Positions 22,548-31,342 of a stretch of DNA of 64,000 nucleotides are shown here, piece after piece; the first letter of the stretch is position 1, and each line of letters opens with the position of its first letter. Source of the stretch: Mucilaginibacter_A sp041088075. Lineage in GTDB: Bacteria; Bacteroidota; Bacteroidia; Sphingobacteriales; Sphingobacteriaceae. The notes below the pieces were generated by a model that had not been told where the DNA came from, did no database searches, and saw only the letters and a program-made list of their open reading frames with translations. A program made the position numbers and the translations under genes. Location: assembly GCF_041088075.1 (NCBI RefSeq), contig NZ_JBGCVY010000020.1:1-64000 (forward strand), given 5' to 3'.

Positions 22548-24686
22548 ATGGCAACAAAGAATAAAACCAGCCATTCTGTAAAACAAGTGCTTAGCCAATT
22601 AGTGCTGCAGGTTTTTGAGAATAACGGCAACCAAACATACAATTACAAACAGGTTTCGGCGAAATTGAACATTACCGATCCCGAATCCAGGGAAACCATT
22701 TTGGAAATTTTGCAGGAAGAGGCCAAAAAACAGGTGCTAAAAGAAGTATCGCGCGGCAACTTCCAACTGGTAGAATTGAAAACTTTTGTGGAAGGCCGGG
22801 TAGATTTAACGGCTGACGGTTCGGCTTTTATCGTTACCGATGACGAAGCCGAAACTGATATTTTTGTGGCTCCGCGAAAATTGCGAAATGCTTTGCACGG
22901 CGACCGCGTGAAGATTTATGTTTACGGAAAATCAAAAGGCAAGCACAAGGAAGGCGAAGTGATCGAGATCATCCAGCGCGCCAAGATGGAATTTTCCGGG
23001 ATTGTAAAGCTTTCGGAACGTTTTGCTTTTTTTATCCCCGACGATAGGAAAATGCTGCATGATATTTTTATCCCGATCTCGGAGCTGAACGGCGCCAAAA
23101 ACGGCATTAAAGCGATTGCAGAAATTACCGACTGGCCACCGGAAGCCAAAAACCCGATTGGCCGCATCAAACAAATCCTGGGGAAACAAGGCGAGAACAA
23201 TACCGAAATGAACGCGATTTTGGCCGAATATGGTTTTCCACTTTCGTTTTCGGCCGAAGTTGAACGCGAAGCAGAAGAGATCAGCGATGAAATTTCGGCA
23301 GAAGAAATCCAGAAACGACGTGATTTTAGAACGACAACTACTTTTACCATTGATCCGGTTGATGCCAAAGATTTTGACGATGCCATTTCTTTTAAGTTTT
23401 TGGAGAATGGGAATTATGAAATTGGCGTCCACATTGCCGATGTTTCGCATTACGTTTTGCCGAATACGCCTTTAGATGCGGAAGCTTTTGAGCGCGGCAC
23501 TTCGGTTTATCTGGTTGACCGCGTGATCCCGATGTTGCCCGAAAGGTTATCGAACGGCGTTTGTTCGCTTCGGCCAGAAGAAGACAAATTGTGTTTTGCG
23601 GCCGTTTTTGAAATGGATGCCGATGCACAAATTGTAACGGAATGGTTTGGCAAAACAATCATCCATTCCGACCGAAGGTTTGCTTATGAAGACGTGCAGG
23701 AAATTATTGAAGCAAAAGATGGCGATTTTGTAAAAGAAATCTTGTTGCTGAATGAGCTGGCTTACAAACTGCGCGACCGAAAATTTAAAAACGGTGCCAT
23801 TAGTTTTGAAACCACAGAAGTAAAATTTAAGCTCGACGAGCAAGGCAAACCGCTGGGTGTTTACACCAAAGAACGCAAAGACGCGCATAAACTTATTGAA
23901 GATTTTATGCTGCTGGCCAATCGCCGCGTAGCAGAATTCATTGGTAAAAAAGGCAAAGGCAAAAACAAATACACGTTTGTTTACCGTTCGCACGATTCGC
24001 CAAAGGAAGACAATTTGCTTTCGTTTGCGCAGTTTGCTTTGCGTTTCGGTTACAAAATCAACACGAACACGGATAAGGAAATTGCGAAATCACTCAACCA
24101 TTTAATGGCCGATGTGGAAGGCAAAAAAGAGCAAAACGTGTTAACGCAATTGGCCATTCGTTCGATGGCAAAAGCGGTTTACACGACTAAGAAAACCAGT
24201 CATTATGGTTTGGCTTTTGATTTTTATACGCATTTTACTTCGCCCATCCGCCGTTACCCGGATGTGATGGTGCACCGATTATTGGAACATTACCTGGCTG
24301 GCGGCAAACCGTTGGATGCAGAAACGTATGAAAAGTTGAGCGTGCATTCTTCGCAAATGGAGAAAAAAGCGGCTGATGCAGAACGTGCTTCGGTGAAATA
24401 CAAGCAGGCCGAATACTTGCAAAACCAGATCGGTACTGTTTTTACCGGTATAATTTCGGGCGTTACCGAATGGGGAATGTATGTGGAAATTGAAGAAAAC
24501 AAGTGCGAAGGCATGATCAGGCTACGCGACATTACCGATGATTTTTACACGTTGGATGAAAAGAATTATGCCATTATCGGCCAGCGGAAAAAGAAAATTT
24601 ACCAGTTGGGTGACGAGGTAAAAATCAAAGTAAAAAGCGTTGACCTTACCAAAAAGCAGATTGATTTTTCACTCGTTCAGGAATAA
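22548..24686 (+). CDS. rnr: Ribonuclease R
   Basis: 712 residues. N-terminal winged-helix and two cold-shock/OB domains (to about 250), then the RNB catalytic domain with DPVDAKDFDD at 269-278 (the Asp cluster that binds Mg), and SPIRRYPDVMVHR near 560. A C-terminal S1 domain (about 635-710) ends the protein. RNase R degrades structured RNA 3' to 5'. The start is the ATG at 22548, just after a -7 box. A degenerate GAAGCAT core (CTAAAAGAAGTATC) occurs at 22738-22751. Confidence 0.95.
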   Translation: MATKNKTSHSVKQVLSQLVLQVFENNGNQTYNYKQVSAKLNITDPESRETILEILQEEAKKQVLKEVSRGNFQLVELKTFVEGRVDLTADGSAFIVTDDEAETDIFVAPRKLRNALHGDRVKIYVYGKSKGKHKEGEVIEIIQRAKMEFSGIVKLSERFAFFIPDDRKMLHDIFIPISELNGAKNGIKAIAEITDWPPEAKNPIGRIKQILGKQGENNTEMNAILAEYGFPLSFSAEVEREAEEISDEISAEEIQKRRDFRTTTTFTIDPVDAKDFDDAISFKFLENGNYEIGVHIADVSHYVLPNTPLDAEAFERGTSVYLVDRVIPMLPERLSNGVCSLRPEEDKLCFAAVFEMDADAQIVTEWFGKTIIHSDRRFAYEDVQEIIEAKDGDFVKEILLLNELAYKLRDRKFKNGAISFETTEVKFKLDEQGKPLGVYTKERKDAHKLIEDFMLLANRRVAEFIGKKGKGKNKYTFVYRSHDSPKEDNLLSFAQFALRFGYKINTNTDKEIAKSLNHLMADVEGKKEQNVLTQLAIRSMAKAVYTTKKTSHYGLAFDFYTHFTSPIRRYPDVMVHRLLEHYLAGGKPLDAETYEKLSVHSSQMEKKAADAERASVKYKQAEYLQNQIGTVFTGIISGVTEWGMYVEIEENKCEGMIRLRDITDDFYTLDEKNYAIIGQRKKKIYQLGDEVKIKVKSVDLTKKQIDFSLVQE

Positions 24687-24704
24687 CAGCCGTTTCAAAA
24701 ATTT

Positions 24705-25679
24705 ATGTATTCTATACAAGCGTTACAAGATATTATTATACAAGCCATTGCAGGCAAAAAGTATCCCGAAGAACCGGCCGAACTGTACGAGCCGATGCAA
24801 TACATGATGAATTTGGGCGGAAAGCGCCTTCGCCCTGCCCTGCTTTTGATGGGTTGCGATGCTTTTGGCGGCGATATTTACCAGGCCATCAACCCGGCAA
24901 TTGCCATCGAAGTGTTCCATAATTTTACATTGATGCACGATGACATTATGGACAATGCGCCGATCCGCCGAGGAAAAACGACCGTCCATGAAAAGTGGAA
25001 TTCGAGTGTGGGAATTTTGTCAGGCGATGCGATGCTGGTGGAAGGCTACAAGCTGATGATGCAGGTGGATGAAAAAGTGCTGCGCCCGGTTTTAGAGATT
25101 TTTAACCATACCGCGATCGCTGTTTGCGAAGGCCAGCAGTTGGACATGAATTTTGAGCAGCTAAAAGAAGTACGCATCGAATCGTACATCAACATGATCC
25201 GTTTAAAAACAGCAGTTGTACTGGGCGGCGCTTTAAAAATTGGTGCTTTAATTGCCGGTGCAACTAAAACTGAGGCCGATTTAATTTATGCCTTTGGCGA
25301 AGATTTGGGCATTGCTTTTCAATTGCAGGACGATATTTTGGATGTGTACGGCAACCCCGAAAAGTTTGGCAAACAAGTTGGTGGCGATATTTTATCCAAC
25401 AAAAAAACTTATTTGTTGATCAAAGCCTTGGAAACTGCGGATGCAACACAATTTCAGGAATTAAATTCCTGGTTGCAGCTCACCAATTTTGATGCGGTAA
25501 AAAAAGTATCAGCCGTCAAAAACCTGTTTGACCAAATGGAGATCCGCGAAAAAGCCGAACAGGAAATGAACCGTTATGCCCAACGCGCTTTGCAAAGTTT
25601 AAAGGATTTGCCGTTGGATGAAGCGCAAAAATCGCAATTGTATGAGTTTGCGGATATGTTGCTGGTAAGGGAGAATTAG
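24705..25679 (+). CDS. Polyprenyl (isoprenyl) diphosphate synthase
   Basis: 324 residues, usual length. First Asp-rich motif DDIMD at 79-83 followed by NAPIRRGKTTVHEKW; second DDILD at 209-213 followed by VYG. These bind the Mg-diphosphate of allylic and isopentenyl substrates in trans-prenyltransferases (GGPP or octaprenyl synthase class; chain length not called). 18 bases after rnr. A GAAGCAT motif at 25481-25509 is read as TNFDAVKKVS. A decayed copy of the 3' end of this gene lies at 30617-30765. Confidence 0.93.
   Translation: MYSIQALQDIIIQAIAGKKYPEEPAELYEPMQYMMNLGGKRLRPALLLMGCDAFGGDIYQAINPAIAIEVFHNFTLMHDDIMDNAPIRRGKTTVHEKWNSSVGILSGDAMLVEGYKLMMQVDEKVLRPVLEIFNHTAIAVCEGQQLDMNFEQLKEVRIESYINMIRLKTAVVLGGALKIGALIAGATKTEADLIYAFGEDLGIAFQLQDDILDVYGNPEKFGKQVGGDILSNKKTYLLIKALETADATQFQELNSWLQLTNFDAVKKVSAVKNLFDQMEIREKAEQEMNRYAQRALQSLKDLPLDEAQKSQLYEFADMLLVREN
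25481..25509 (+). repeat. GAAGCAT motif inside the polyprenyl synthase gene
   Basis: CACCAATTTTGATGC then GGTAAAAAAAGTAT. The homologous position in the relic copy at 30617-30645 carries the cleaner form GGTAAAAGAAGTAT. Confidence 0.7.
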
Positions 25680-25693
25680 AAGGTTTTTATTTT

Positions 25694-26149
25694 TTATTCT
25701 TTAGCTTCTTTTAACGCTTGGTTTTCAACATCTTCCGATAAGCGAAAATTTGTTCGGCTTATCTTTTCCAAGATCGGTTTAATAGAAGGAATAATACCTT
25801 TAAGTTTAGCTTTGATAATTACGCCAACAGTTCCTGTAACATCAAGCCCTAATTGCATTGCAATTTTTCTGGCTTTATAGTCATCCAAAATGATGTTTGC
25901 ATCAGGTGTTTCTATTGCCAATGCAATGGCACTTGATTCTCCTTTATCTATTTGTAACTCAAATAACTGCTGTTTACCGCTATCTGATACCGCTACAATT
26001 TGCACCCAATCAGGTAAAACAATTCTATATTCTGCAGCTATTTCTGGCGTAGTTACAATTTGACCATAAGTTTTATGCAGCAAATCAAGTTCATTGATAT
26101 TTGTTAACAAGATAAAGCAGCTTGTATCGGCAATAACAGTTTTACGCAT
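25694..26149 (-). CDS. VapC-like PIN domain toxin (DUF3368 family)
   Basis: 151 residues. PIN acidic residues are visible: Asp8 in VIADTSCF, Glu71 in DKGESSAIALA, and Asp89/Asp90 in IILDDYKAR. DUF3368 proteins are PIN ribonucleases paired with UPF0175 antitoxins, and the antitoxin-like gene lies directly upstream with an 8-base overlap. Expected to cleave RNA when the antitoxin is lost. The gene is convergent with the polyprenyl synthase, 15 bases away. Confidence 0.88.
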   Translation of the reverse strand: MRKTVIADTSCFILLTNINELDLLHKTYGQIVTTPEIAAEYRIVLPDWVQIVAVSDSGKQQLFELQIDKGESSAIALAIETPDANIILDDYKARKIAMQLGLDVTGTVGVIIKAKLKGIIPSIKPILEKISRTNFRLSEDVENQALKEAKE

Positions 26150-26369
26150 TTTTCACATCATTTGCCAGATCTGAAGCCGGATAGTTAAATACGGACACGC
26201 CGTATCTACCCAATAACTCCATAAACGTGCCTTTGCTGTAACCAGCAATTTCTGCACCCTGGCCCATCGAAACTTTGCCTTGTTCGTAAAGCTTTGCCGC
26301 CAATATCATTGCTGCTTCGTGTTGATCTAAATCTATGTTGTCGGGTATATTTAAGGTGATGGTTTTCAT
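26142..26369 (-). CDS. UPF0175 family antitoxin
   Basis: 75 residues from the ATG at 26367-26369; an upstream TTG would add two residues. MKTITLNIPDNIDL is a short strand, followed by AAMILAAKLYEQGKVSMGQG, AEIAGYSKGTFMELLGRYGV, the helix-turn-helix-like core of UPF0175, and the conserved SVFNYPASDL end. It precedes and overlaps the PIN toxin, so the pair forms an autoregulated toxin-antitoxin operon. Confidence 0.87.
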   Translation of the reverse strand: MKTITLNIPDNIDLDQHEAAMILAAKLYEQGKVSMGQGAEIAGYSKGTFMELLGRYGVSVFNYPASDLANDVKNA

Positions 26370-26416
26370 ACTCAAATATAATTATAAATTTGAAGAATAT
26401 AAAGTTGTACCAAACC

Positions 26417-26445
26417 CACCAATTTTTATATGGTAAAAGAAGCAT
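26417..26445 (+). repeat. GAAGCAT motif upstream of the toxin-antitoxin operon
   Basis: Consensus copy: CACCAATTTTTATAT then GGTAAAAGAAGCAT, in the gap between the antitoxin start and the oxidoreductase stop. Confidence 0.85.
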
Positions 26446-26479
26446 CGGTAGTTTGGAAACTTGTTCAATTTTATGCAAG

Positions 26480-27349
26480 TTAATTTACAAGTAAAGCTTT
26501 ATTATCAACTATAAATTGATCAAACGATATGGGTTGCCTGCCGGTTATTTTTTCTATACAATCTGAAATTGGTGGTTCTTTGCGAAACCGTTGAAAGTAA
26601 TGGAGCATAATCATAACCAATATAAACTTAGTTGGAACTTTTTCCTTTCGTTTTGTTAAGTAGAACTTTAATAAGTTTGGTGATTGGTATTGTATTTTTA
26701 TTCCCAACTTGGCACTGAATTTATTTGCCATTTCTCCAAAAGTAAGTCTTTCGGCACTGGTTAGTTCGTATGCTTTATTGATGTGGTTTTTAATATCTGC
26801 TATTATTGTTGCTGCTGCCATGCCAATGTCCCGCACATCTATCAGTGTAAACTTTGCGTTTCCGGCCGGCAAAAATATTATTCTTTTGTTTACCATGTCA
26901 TTACGCAATACGGTTGTAAAGTTTTGCATAAAATAAGCCGGACGCAAAAAGGTATAAGCAATATTGCTTTTTGCAATCAGTTTCTCGATTCTATAATGAG
27001 GGATTATTTTATTGTTCTCCACACCTTGGACAGATAAAAACAGGATATGCTCAACTCCTGCTGCTTTTGCCAATGCAATAAAATATTTGAAATGTTTTTC
27101 TATATTAGAAACCTGAGGCGGCATTAATAAAAATAAAATGTTACAATTTTGCAAGGCACTTTTGTAAGTTGTGCTATCGGTAAAATCAAATTTTACAAAG
27201 CTAACATTATAAGCTGCCAATTTTTTTTGGTGTTGTTCCACATTACGCAAACCGGCAAAAACTTGAATTGGATGGTTAACTTTACTTAAACATTTAATTA
27301 CCTCAATGCCAACATTACCAGTTGCGCCTGTTATCAAAACCTTTTTCAT
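26480..27349 (-). CDS. NmrA/atypical SDR family NAD(P)-binding oxidoreductase
   Basis: 289 residues from the ATG at 27347-27349, which follows a GTG. Rossmann motif GATGNVG at about 8-14, then RNVEQHQKKLAAYNVSFVKF and LFLLMPPQVSN, as in NmrA/HSCARG-type atypical SDRs that often sense NADP or reduce quinones. The classical catalytic Tyr-x-x-x-Lys is not evident, so enzymatic activity is uncertain. More AT-rich than the core genes. Confidence 0.85.
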   Translation of the reverse strand: MKKVLITGATGNVGIEVIKCLSKVNHPIQVFAGLRNVEQHQKKLAAYNVSFVKFDFTDSTTYKSALQNCNILFLLMPPQVSNIEKHFKYFIALAKAAGVEHILFLSVQGVENNKIIPHYRIEKLIAKSNIAYTFLRPAYFMQNFTTVLRNDMVNKRIIFLPAGNAKFTLIDVRDIGMAAATIIADIKNHINKAYELTSAERLTFGEMANKFSAKLGIKIQYQSPNLLKFYLTKRKEKVPTKFILVMIMLHYFQRFRKEPPISDCIEKITGRQPISFDQFIVDNKALLVN

Positions 27350-27403
27350 CACAAAAAAATATGTTTATATAAATGATGTTGGCATTGCCTTTTACGTTTA
27401 AAA

Positions 27404-27565
27404 TATTACCCGATAAAAACAGTATCAATTTATATGATCAATACTTTATCGTAGCAAAATGTTTATCCGAATTTTATTATTTATGATAAGCAAAACACAA
27501 AGGTTTAATTATGAACCTATTTCTAATTCCAAGAGACAATGATTTTTATGTGGTAAAAGAAGCAT
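27404..27565 (+). repeat. Two GAAGCAT motif copies in a 365-base gap
   Basis: A variant copy (ATTACCC then GATAAAAACAGTAT) at about 27404-27425 and a standard copy at 27538-27565 (CAATGATTTTTATGT then GGTAAAAGAAGCAT). No gene is seen in 27350-27714. Confidence 0.75.
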
Positions 27566-27714
27566 TGGAAATTTTTACGTCAACATAATTACAATAACAA
27601 ATTTGAAAAACTAACAGAAATTTCTAAGTTTGAAAAATACTGAAAGCCGGGACCAGATAAACCATAAAAAAGTTTTAGTAATCAATTTTTTTCTTCCAGC
27701 AGATTATTAAATTA

Positions 27715-29094
27715 ATGAGAAATATTGCAGTTATTTTAGCTGGCGGAACAGGGGCCCGCTTAAACCTGGAGTTGCCCAAACAGTTCTTCAAAGTGGCGGG
27801 GAAAACTGTTTTAGAACATACTTTGGATATTTTTCAAAAGCATCAAAAAATAGATGAAATTGCGATAGTCGGCCATCCTGATTTTATAGGAATGATCGAA
27901 GACAGCGTGAATAGAAACGCCTTCACCAAGGTCAAAAAAATTTTAATTGGCGGCAACGAAAGGTATTTGTCAACCTGGAGTGCCATTAATGCTTATGAAT
28001 ACGGCGACGATTGCCATCTTATTTTTCATGATGCTGTGCGGCCGCTTGTTTCAGAACGGATTATTGATGAAGTGATCCAAGCTTTGGACGTAGGTTATCG
28101 GGCAGTGGACGTTGCGGTTCCTGCTGTTGACACGATCATCCAGGTAACATCAGCAAAAAGTGAAATTGAAACCATACCCGACCGCAGCAAATTGATGCGT
28201 GGCCAAACGCCCCAGGCTTTTACTTTACAATTGATTAAAAAAGCTTATCAAAGTTCTTTTAAAGACCTAAACTTTAAATCTACGGATGATTGCGGCGTTG
28301 TTAAAAAATATCTTCCTGCCGAACCAATTTTTGTGGTTAAGGGGGAAGAATCCAACATGAAATTAACTTATAAAGAAGACACTTATTTGTTAGACAGGTT
28401 GTTTCAGTTAAAAACTTCTGTTTTTACAAATGGGCCTGCAACTGATTTTACAGGTTTAAAAGACAAGGTGCTGGTGGTGTTTGGGGGAAGCTATGGAATT
28501 GGAAAAAGCATTGTTGATATTGCCGCTGCCAATAAGGCCATTGTTTATCCGTTTTCAAGAAGTTGCGGCAAGGTGGACATCTGTTGCAGGACGAGTGTTG
28601 CCGAAGCTTTAAAAAATGTATACCAGCAGGAAGGCAGGATTGATTTTGTGATCAATACGGCTGCCGTTTTGAAAAAAGAACCTTTGATGAACATGGATTA
28701 TGAACAGATTTTGGAGGCCGTTAATACAAATTATTTAGGAACGGTTCATATCGCCCTTGAAAGTTTTGGCTACTTAAAAGAAAGCCAGGGCCATCTCTTA
28801 TTTTTCACCTCAAGTTCATATACCCGAGGGCGTGCTTATTACAGCCTTTATTCTTCTTCAAAAGCTGCTGTTGTAAATTTTGTCCAGGCCATTTCGCAAG
28901 AGTGGGACGGCTTCAAAATCAAGGTAAATTGTATCAACCCGGAGCGTACCCACACACCAATGAGGATCAGGAACTTTGGCAACGAAAATTTAAACACGCT
29001 TTTATCTGCGGAAAATGTTGCAAATGCTTCGATCGCAACTCTTTTGTCCGAACATTCCGGCCAGGTAATTGATGTTAAATTGCCGACGTTTTAA
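27715..29094 (+). CDS. Bifunctional ribitol-5-phosphate cytidylyltransferase / SDR reductase (TarI-TarJ-like, Bcs1 type)
   Basis: 459 residues. Residues 1-230 are an IspD/TarI-type cytidylyltransferase: AVILAGGTGARLNLELPKQF, IFHDAVRPLV, DTIIQV and KLTYKEDTYL. Residues 245-459 are an SDR: nucleotide-binding GGSYGIG near 257-263, the Asn in VINTAAV and catalytic YSLYSSSK. This fusion is that of Haemophilus Bcs1, which makes CDP-ribitol from ribulose-5-phosphate and CTP. The next gene is a CDP-glycerol/ribitol phosphotransferase-like polymerase, so the two probably build a polyol-phosphate surface polymer. Confidence 0.88.
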   Translation: MRNIAVILAGGTGARLNLELPKQFFKVAGKTVLEHTLDIFQKHQKIDEIAIVGHPDFIGMIEDSVNRNAFTKVKKILIGGNERYLSTWSAINAYEYGDDCHLIFHDAVRPLVSERIIDEVIQALDVGYRAVDVAVPAVDTIIQVTSAKSEIETIPDRSKLMRGQTPQAFTLQLIKKAYQSSFKDLNFKSTDDCGVVKKYLPAEPIFVVKGEESNMKLTYKEDTYLLDRLFQLKTSVFTNGPATDFTGLKDKVLVVFGGSYGIGKSIVDIAAANKAIVYPFSRSCGKVDICCRTSVAEALKNVYQQEGRIDFVINTAAVLKKEPLMNMDYEQILEAVNTNYLGTVHIALESFGYLKESQGHLLFFTSSSYTRGRAYYSLYSSSKAAVVNFVQAISQEWDGFKIKVNCINPERTHTPMRIRNFGNENLNTLLSAENVANASIATLLSEHSGQVIDVKLPTF

Positions 29095-29114
29095 AAGCCT
29101 ATTCAACTATTTCC

Positions 29115-29207
29115 ATGCTTCTTTTACCACCTAAAAATCATTGTCTTTTTTATGGTTTTTGTTTCGGTAAAAATCCAAGACAAAATTTATGGGGATAAAA
29201 GAAGCAT
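29115..29207. repeat. GAAGCAT motif, inverted pair
   Basis: Minus copy at 29115-29142 (ATGCTTCTTTTACC, ACCTAAAAATCATTG) and plus copy at 29180-29207, filling the gap between the two polymer genes. Confidence 0.8.
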
Positions 29208-29228
29208 TGATATTTCCTTTTAAAAAGT

Positions 29229-30506
29229 TTGATAAAAGACCATATCAAACAAATTTCTACACAATTAAAAAATCTACCCTTGTTCAAATTAAAAGCCCGT
29301 TTGTTGTTTTTTTATAAAGTACTGCGTAATTATAGTTTGTACCTGCTTTCTTTTTTGATGCCGCGCGATAAAAAAAAGTGGGTGTTTGCCAATTATATTG
29401 TAGATGCTTTTAACGACAACCCTAAATACTTGTTTATTTATGTAAACCAACATTGCCCTGATATCAAAGCTATTTATATCACCCCTGATCCGGGCATTTA
29501 TTTTCAACTAAAAAAACTTGGCTTAAAGGTTTATAAAAAGAAAAGCTTGGCAGGGGTTTGGCATTGCCTTACCGCAAAAGTTTATTTTTACAATGCCTAC
29601 CCGGCCGATATAAATTATTACACCAGCGGCGGTGCCATCCTGGTAAATTTATGGCATGGGGTTGGCTTAAAAAAAATCGAGTTTAACATAGAGCGCGGAT
29701 CCCTTACTGACCGCTACCAAAAGAAAAGATTTTTTTACTGGCTTACAATGCCCTGGTTGTACAAAAGGCCAACCTGGTTTGTTTCTTCTACCCCGTTTCA
29801 ATCTGTCCCGTTTTCTACCGCCTTTCGTATCCCGCTACAAAAATGCCTTGATTTCGGTTACCCGCGAAACGATATTTTATTGGCTGCCGAAGATGAGCGA
29901 TTACGTTTTATCCGGAAATATGAACGGGAAGAAACTCTACAGTTGCTCGGGTTGATGAAAAACTACGACAAGGTATATATTTATATGCCTACCTGGCGCG
30001 ATTCTATTGATTTTCTCCAAGACACCGGGATTGATTTTGCTGTTTTAAACGATATTTTGCATCATAACAATGCATTGCTGATCTTTAAATTGCATATCAA
30101 TACGCCCCATATCCAAGAGATAACTGCTTTATCAAACATCGTACGTCGACCTGGCAACGTTGATATATACAGTATATTGCCATACACCCATACGCTTATT
30201 ACAGACTATTCTTCTATCCTTTATGATTATATATTGATGCCGGGAAAAGAAGTTATACTTTACCTTTTTGATTATGACCGTTACGTTGATTCCCGTGATT
30301 TTAATTATCCGTTTATGGAAAATGTAGCCGGTGCCGTTGTAAAAAATAGCCAGGACCTTTACAAAATTTTTAATCAAAAAACGAAGGTTGAAAGCATCAA
30401 CGAGATCAGTACAATTCGAGACAAGTTTTGGGGAAATTATAACGGTGATGCATCCAAAAGAATAGTAAGTTTCGTGTATTCAGAATTGAAAATCAAAAAA
30501 CGTTAA
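29229..30506 (+). CDS. CDP-glycerol/CDP-ribitol phosphotransferase family protein (TagF/TarL-like)
   Basis: 425 residues. Family landmarks: VNLWHGVGLKKIEFN (catalytic His region), YMPTWRDS, FKLHIN and ITDYSSILYDYILMPGKEV (diphosphate-binding loop). Begins with a basic amphipathic N-terminus typical of these membrane-associated polymerases. The start is a TTG at 29229; the frame opens at a stop at 29208-29210 and no ATG lies upstream of the conserved region except Met44, which would remove part of it. Acts with the CDP-ribitol synthase upstream, 134 bases away. Confidence 0.87.
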   Translation: MIKDHIKQISTQLKNLPLFKLKARLLFFYKVLRNYSLYLLSFLMPRDKKKWVFANYIVDAFNDNPKYLFIYVNQHCPDIKAIYITPDPGIYFQLKKLGLKVYKKKSLAGVWHCLTAKVYFYNAYPADINYYTSGGAILVNLWHGVGLKKIEFNIERGSLTDRYQKKRFFYWLTMPWLYKRPTWFVSSTPFQSVPFSTAFRIPLQKCLDFGYPRNDILLAAEDERLRFIRKYEREETLQLLGLMKNYDKVYIYMPTWRDSIDFLQDTGIDFAVLNDILHHNNALLIFKLHINTPHIQEITALSNIVRRPGNVDIYSILPYTHTLITDYSSILYDYILMPGKEVILYLFDYDRYVDSRDFNYPFMENVAGAVVKNSQDLYKIFNQKTKVESINEISTIRDKFWGNYNGDASKRIVSFVYSELKIKKR

Positions 30507-30559
30507 GTTTGGTTTTTAAAATTTTAAATCCTTTACAAAATTTATTGAACAGAGTTTGA

Positions 30560-30645
30560 ATGCTTCTTTTATCGCCTAAAAATTGGTGAAGAGTTGATTT
30601 ATTAATTTGATAAAGGCACCAAATTTATAGGGGTAAAAGAAGTAT
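30560..30645. repeat. GAAGCAT motif, inverted pair
   Basis: Minus copy at 30560-30588 (ATGCTTCTTTTATCGCC, TAAAAATTGGTG) and plus copy at 30617-30645. The plus copy also forms the left end of the polyprenyl synthase relic. Confidence 0.8.
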
Positions 30646-30765
30646 TGGTAGTTAAAAATTTGTTTGACCAAATGAAGATCAGAGAAAACGGTTGAATGAA
30701 ATGCAAAAAATCGAAATTGTATGATTTTGCGGATATGTTGTTGGTGCAGAAAATTAAAAAGGTTT
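30617..30765 (+). pseudogene. Relic of the 3' end of a polyprenyl synthase gene
   Basis: Aligns with 25481-25690 in two blocks: GTTAAAAATTTG then TTTGACCAAATGAAGATC early, and GCAAAAAATCG, TTTTGCGGATATGTTG, TTGGTG with AAGGTTTG at the end. About 60 bases in the middle are deleted and the frame is broken (TGA in place of a coding codon). The copy diverges by many substitutions, so it is an old or foreign copy rather than a recent duplication. It abuts the 3' end of a toxin gene, just as the intact gene abuts another toxin gene. Confidence 0.8.
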
Positions 30766-31083
30766 GTTTATAAGATAAGCTTTGTGCTTTTTAAAATCAG
30801 CAAGTTGGGTCCGAAAAGAAGGTAAAAATTTTATCAATTCTTCTGCCTTACTTGTATAAGAATTAAAAACAACAATTGTTACAGGATACTTTTCCAGGTT
30901 TTGCTGGTATTGAAGATTTTTATCAATGGTTAACAAAATATCAAAATTGTTTTCCACACATAAACTCATTAGCTTACCATTTTTGATGCCGCTCCAATGC
31001 ATTTCCCTAACAGTAAAAACCTCATATTCATTCAAATGAGCCTTTAAATGTTTAGTAACGCATTCATCAAGCAAAATTTTCAT
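30754..31083 (-). CDS. PIN-like toxin (DUF5615 family)
   Basis: 109 residues. MKILLDECVTKHLKAHL carries the Asp-Glu-Cys start of the DUF5615/Mut7-C-type PIN fold; LLTIDKNLQYQQNL and the following strand supply the later Asp. This family forms toxin-antitoxin pairs with DUF433 proteins, and such a gene lies directly upstream with a 4-base overlap. Predicted RNA-cleaving toxin. Its 3' end overlaps the polyprenyl synthase relic slightly. Confidence 0.85.
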   Translation of the reverse strand: MKILLDECVTKHLKAHLNEYEVFTVREMHWSGIKNGKLMSLCVENNFDILLTIDKNLQYQQNLEKYPVTIVVFNSYTSKAEELIKFLPSFRTQLADFKKHKAYLINKPF

Positions 31084-31301
31084 ACAAAAATACTTGATGA
31101 TGTTTCGATAAGTTTATGTGACATTTCCAAAACTTTTATTACTTGTTCTCGCTGCACACCTTCAAAGTCATCCAAAAAGTAATCAATAGATTCTCCGGAT
31201 TCCAAGTAATCAAATAAATTTTTAATTGGAACACGAGTTCCAAAAAAAACTGGTGTTCCTCCTAAAATTTCAGGATCAATGTTGATGATGCGGTTTTGCA
31301 T
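31080..31301 (-). CDS. DUF433 family antitoxin
   Basis: 73 residues. IINIDPEILGGTPVFFGTRV, PIKNLFDYLESGESIDYFLD and the final FEGVQREQVIKVLEM are the DUF433 signature, a helix-turn-helix-like antitoxin. Overlaps the DUF5615 toxin by four bases and lies upstream of it, the normal order for such operons. Confidence 0.88.
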   Translation of the reverse strand: MQNRIINIDPEILGGTPVFFGTRVPIKNLFDYLESGESIDYFLDDFEGVQREQVIKVLEMSHKLIETSSSIFV

Positions 31302-31342
31302 AGTTTAAAAGTTAATTTATTAACGAAATAATTTTATGATTA

